From contig JAITQA010000143.1 of the NCBI GenBank assembly GCA_031289145.1, forward strand, positions 1 through 37,472: 37,472 nucleotides of DNA. Reading direction: 5' to 3'. Origin of the DNA: Dysgonamonadaceae bacterium (GTDB taxonomy: Bacteria; Bacteroidota; Bacteroidia; Bacteroidales; Azobacteroidaceae). The position numbers and the translations under genes are program-made. Of the stretch, positions 35,639 to 37,472 are shown in pieces (the first letter of the stretch is position 1; every line of letters begins with the position of its first letter). The notes under the pieces are model-generated. The model saw nothing but the letters and a program-made list of their open reading frames with translations. It ran no database searches and had not been told where the DNA came from.

Positions 35639-35703
35639 AAAACTAAGAGTTGCGCGAAGCGTCATAACAGGCGTTAGCCAACTTTTAGTTTTTAGTTTTT
35701 TAT
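35639..35703 (+). terminator. Terminator of the adhesin gene
   Basis: A 14-bp stem with one G-U pair (35639-35652 with 35679-35692), a 26-base loop and a T-rich exit (AGTTTTTTATTT) directly after the stop codon at 35634. Confidence 0.7.
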
Positions 35704-35846
35704 TTCACGCGGCATGGTTTTGTGCATTGCGCCTGTCCCGAGGAACATTGATTTTCGTCCCATCAGGACGATATGTTGGTAGAAAGGATAAGAGCGTGCC
35801 GTAGGTTCGCAATGTAATTTGAACGTTTGTTATGGTGTGTAACGGC
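35704..35846. other. Non-coding stretch, possible interspersed repeat
   Basis: No gene is seen. The segment around 35755-35775 holds a small hairpin CGTCC-CATCA-GGACG followed by GATATGTTGGTAGAAAGGAT. That wording resembles a dispersed non-coding repeat I have seen in Bacteroidales genomes, but I cannot confirm copies with one window. A CCCGAG sequence (35737-35742) fits the inferred CYCGRG site of the R-M system. Confidence 0.3.
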
Positions 35847-36372
35847 TCAGAAAAAATACCCCAACGATATTTTCAAATTGCGGGTACGAAGCTCTGGAAT
35901 ACCATCTACCCCTTGAGTCGTTCCCCATACCTTTGCATTGATCGACTCGCACATTCCGAGGTCGTAAGCGCCCGTTATTTGAATTTTGCCGAAAATGTTT
36001 CTATCTTGCCATTTTGTAATCTGATTTGTGTGACTTCCGATTTGTAAATCGAATAGACGGGACCTGCCGGATTGTCAAAATCCCGGTACTTAACAATTTC
36101 GGGCGTAATTTCCAACACGACAACCGTATTGGTTCGCCCATCCTTTAAAAATAAGGAATCTCCCGCTTGATGGGGAGGTTGATCCGGATTGCGGTTCGCT
36201 GTTTTCGGAGAAGGAGGATTGTCCCTATTTTGAACGGACGAATTATCGCGACTGTCTTGAACCGCTGTTTCTTCTCCGTTCTTATATGGGCTAAACTGTC
36301 AGTTCCTGATTTAGGTTGACTGCAAAACACAGCAACCGAGAAAATTTCGCTCGTTTCCAAATCGTTACCCAT
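35847..36372 (-). pseudogene. Remnant of an outer-membrane barrel protein with N-terminal small domain
   Basis: Three frames on the minus strand together resemble one Bacteroidota protein type. From 36372 a signal-like piece (EIFSVAVFCSQPKSGTDS) starts inside the 38-bp repeat. After a frame change, 36298-35975 has no start codon and encodes a Pro/Asn/Asp-rich linker and then DSLFLKDGRTNTVVVLEITP, EIVKYRDFDNPAGPVYSIYK and SEVTQIRLQNGKIETF. After another frame change, the segment down to the TGA at 35847 encodes a barrel ending (QITGAYDLGM...GVDGIPELRTRNLKISLGYF F) with terminal Phe. In intact relatives these N-terminal and barrel parts belong to one protein of about 300-400 residues, so most of the barrel is deleted. 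Confidence 0.55.
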
Positions 36373-36396
36373 TTATACTTTTCTTTTGAGCAAAAA
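36359..36396 (+). repeat. 38-bp direct repeat, right copy
   Basis: Second copy of the repeat at 31763-31800, 4.6 kb away in the same orientation. It coincides with the 5' break of the barrel-protein remnant and lies 35 bases upstream of the pta -7 box. Confidence 0.85.
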
Positions 36397-36430
36397 AATG
36401 TTTTTTAGAGGATTGAAAAGGAATTTTTTG

Positions 36431-36438
36431 TAAATTTG
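36431..36438 (+). promoter_or_regulatory. -7 promoter box for pta
   Basis: TAAATTTG, a perfect TAnnTTTG match, 41 bases before the pta ATG. Confidence 0.6.
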
Positions 36439-36479
36439 CAGCTGAAAATAATTAATGATTAAATCTTTATTACTTCATC

Positions 36480-37472
36480 ATGGACTTAATGCAAGCTATT
36501 ATAGCAAGAGCGAAAGCGAATAAACAGCGGATTGTGCTTCCGGAAGGAACGGAAGAACGGACGTTGCGTGCAGCCGACCGCTTAATCAACGATAAGGTGG
36601 CAAACCTTATCTTAATAGGAAATCCTTCGGAAATACAGTCGTTAGCCAATCAGTACGCTCTTCCCCATATCGGGGAAGCGGTAATCATCGACCCGCTCAA
36701 TCACGATAAAAAAATGGAATATACCCAATTGCTCGTTGATTTGAGGAAAAGCAAGGGAATGACTTGGGAACAAGCCGCCCGCTTGGTGGAAGACCCTTTG
36801 TATCTGGGCTGTTTGATGATCAAGAACGGCGATGCCGATGGCGAAATTGCGGGAGCAAAAAATACAACGGGCGATGTTTTGCGTCCGGCGTTGCAAATCA
36901 TCCGGACAAGTCCGGGAATCAGTGTCGTTTCGGGCGCTTTCCTGATGTTTGTCCAAGACAAGGCGTATGGCGAAGATGGCGGTCTGGTCTTTTCCGATTG
37001 TGCCGTTATGCCCAATCCCAATGCAAAAGAATTGGCGGAAATTGCGGTAACAACCGCACGTACCACCCATGCAATTGTCGGAGTAGAGCCGCGAGTAGCC
37101 ATGCTGAGCTTTTCCACGAAAGGAAGCGCAAAGCACGAACTTGCCGACAAAGTGATTGAAGCCACCCGGCTTGCCAAAGAAATGGCTCCCGACCTGTTGA
37201 TAGACGGCGAGTTACAAGCCGATGCCGCTTTGATTCCTTTCGTAGGAAACAGCAAAGCGCCCGGAAGTCTTGTCGCCGGAAAAGCCAATGTCCTGATATT
37301 CCCCAATCTGGAATGTGGCAATATTTCTTACAAATTGGTTCAACGCTTGGGAAATGCAGAAGCTGTCGGTCCGATTTTGCAAGGAATGGCTGCTCCCGTC
37401 AACGATTTATCTCGCGGTTGCTCAACAGACGACATCTATAAAATGGTAGCCATCTGTGCCAATCAAGCCATT
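36480..37472 (+). CDS. pta: Phosphate acetyltransferase (3' end outside window)
   Basis: 331 codons are visible from ATG 36480; the frame is open at the window edge, and the family length is about 335-340, so only a few residues are missing. It converts acetyl-CoA and phosphate to acetyl phosphate for acetate formation and ATP production, usually with acetate kinase. Seen: QRIVLPEGTEERTLRAADRL (15-34), NGDADGEIAGAKNTTGDVLR, VSGAFLMF, LLIDGELQADAALIP and NVLIFPNLECGNISYKLVQR, all characteristic of the PTA_PTB family. It is the short form without the N-terminal regulatory domain of E. coli Pta. ackA is expected next but lies beyond the window. Confidence 0.95.
   Translation, partial: MDLMQAIIARAKANKQRIVLPEGTEERTLRAADRLINDKVANLILIGNPSEIQSLANQYALPHIGEAVIIDPLNHDKKMEYTQLLVDLRKSKGMTWEQAARLVEDPLYLGCLMIKNGDADGEIAGAKNTTGDVLRPALQIIRTSPGISVVSGAFLMFVQDKAYGEDGGLVFSDCAVMPNPNAKELAEIAVTTARTTHAIVGVEPRVAMLSFSTKGSAKHELADKVIEATRLAKEMAPDLLIDGELQADAALIPFVGNSKAPGSLVAGKANVLIFPNLECGNISYKLVQRLGNAEAVGPILQGMAAPVNDLSRGCSTDDIYKMVAICANQAI

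Noticed and set aside
35832-36047. 71-codon plus-strand frame
   Set aside because: Opposite the barrel remnant, whose minus-strand frames carry recognisable motifs; the plus translation does not.
36642-37321. Two long minus-strand frames opposite pta
   Set aside because: The plus strand encodes a full-motif phosphate acetyltransferase; the minus frames show no domain pattern.

Overview
The window comes from the chromosome of a Bacteroidales bacterium (phylum Bacteroidota). The signs are: many copies of the Bacteroidota -7 promoter box TAnnTTTG just upstream of genes with AT-rich leaders and no Shine-Dalgarno; an N-succinylornithine-type transcarbamylase; the long 640-residue form of LptF; a lamin-tail/OadG fusion in a sodium-pumping methylmalonyl-CoA decarboxylase cluster; GH92 and GH95-like exported glycosidases; and a type IX secretion (T9SS) cargo protein with gingipain-type domains. 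No tRNA, rRNA, CRISPR array or intact transposase was seen.

Layout. 1-3.6 kb: the C-terminal end of an exported glycosidase, then on the minus strand an OMP barrel, a terminator, a GH92 mannosidase and a short orphan HigA-like antitoxin. 3.8-6.5 kb: proA and succinylornithine carbamoyltransferase (proline/arginine synthesis), then a START-like protein. 6.6-11 kb: lptF, ribBA and an aspartate aminotransferase. 11.1-15.5 kb: an intact TonB-dependent receptor, then a decayed outer-membrane receptor with a frameshift and an internal deletion. 15.5-18.6 kb: an AT-rich, probably acquired restriction-modification island (XRE controller, AvaI/BsoBI-family endonuclease, N4/N6 methyltransferase). 18.6-19.1 kb: a 40-residue membrane microprotein on the minus strand. 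19.1-23.8 kb: the methylmalonyl-CoA epimerase/decarboxylase operon (mce, carboxyltransferase, gamma, biotin carrier, beta), which belongs to the succinate-to-propionate pathway and couples decarboxylation to sodium export. 23.9-25.6 kb: aroB and a DUF554 membrane protein. 25.7-26.9 kb: a self-contained 31-codon gene on the minus strand and an SDR dehydrogenase. 26.9-31.3 kb, minus: metG followed by a GH95-like glycosidase. 31.4-36.4 kb: an accessory stretch with two decayed genes, each broken at a copy of the same 38-bp direct repeat, enclosing a DUF2436/choice-of-anchor-J T9SS adhesin. 36.5 kb to the end: phosphate acetyltransferase, cut by the window edge.

Most of the window is core metabolism. 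The unusual material lies in the accessory gaps: the R-M island with stacked palindromes over its promoter, two microprotein units each with its own promoter and terminator, the repeat-bounded adhesin island, and a transcarbamylase whose specificity-determining residue is serine. Product calls rest on remembered family motifs, not on database searches.
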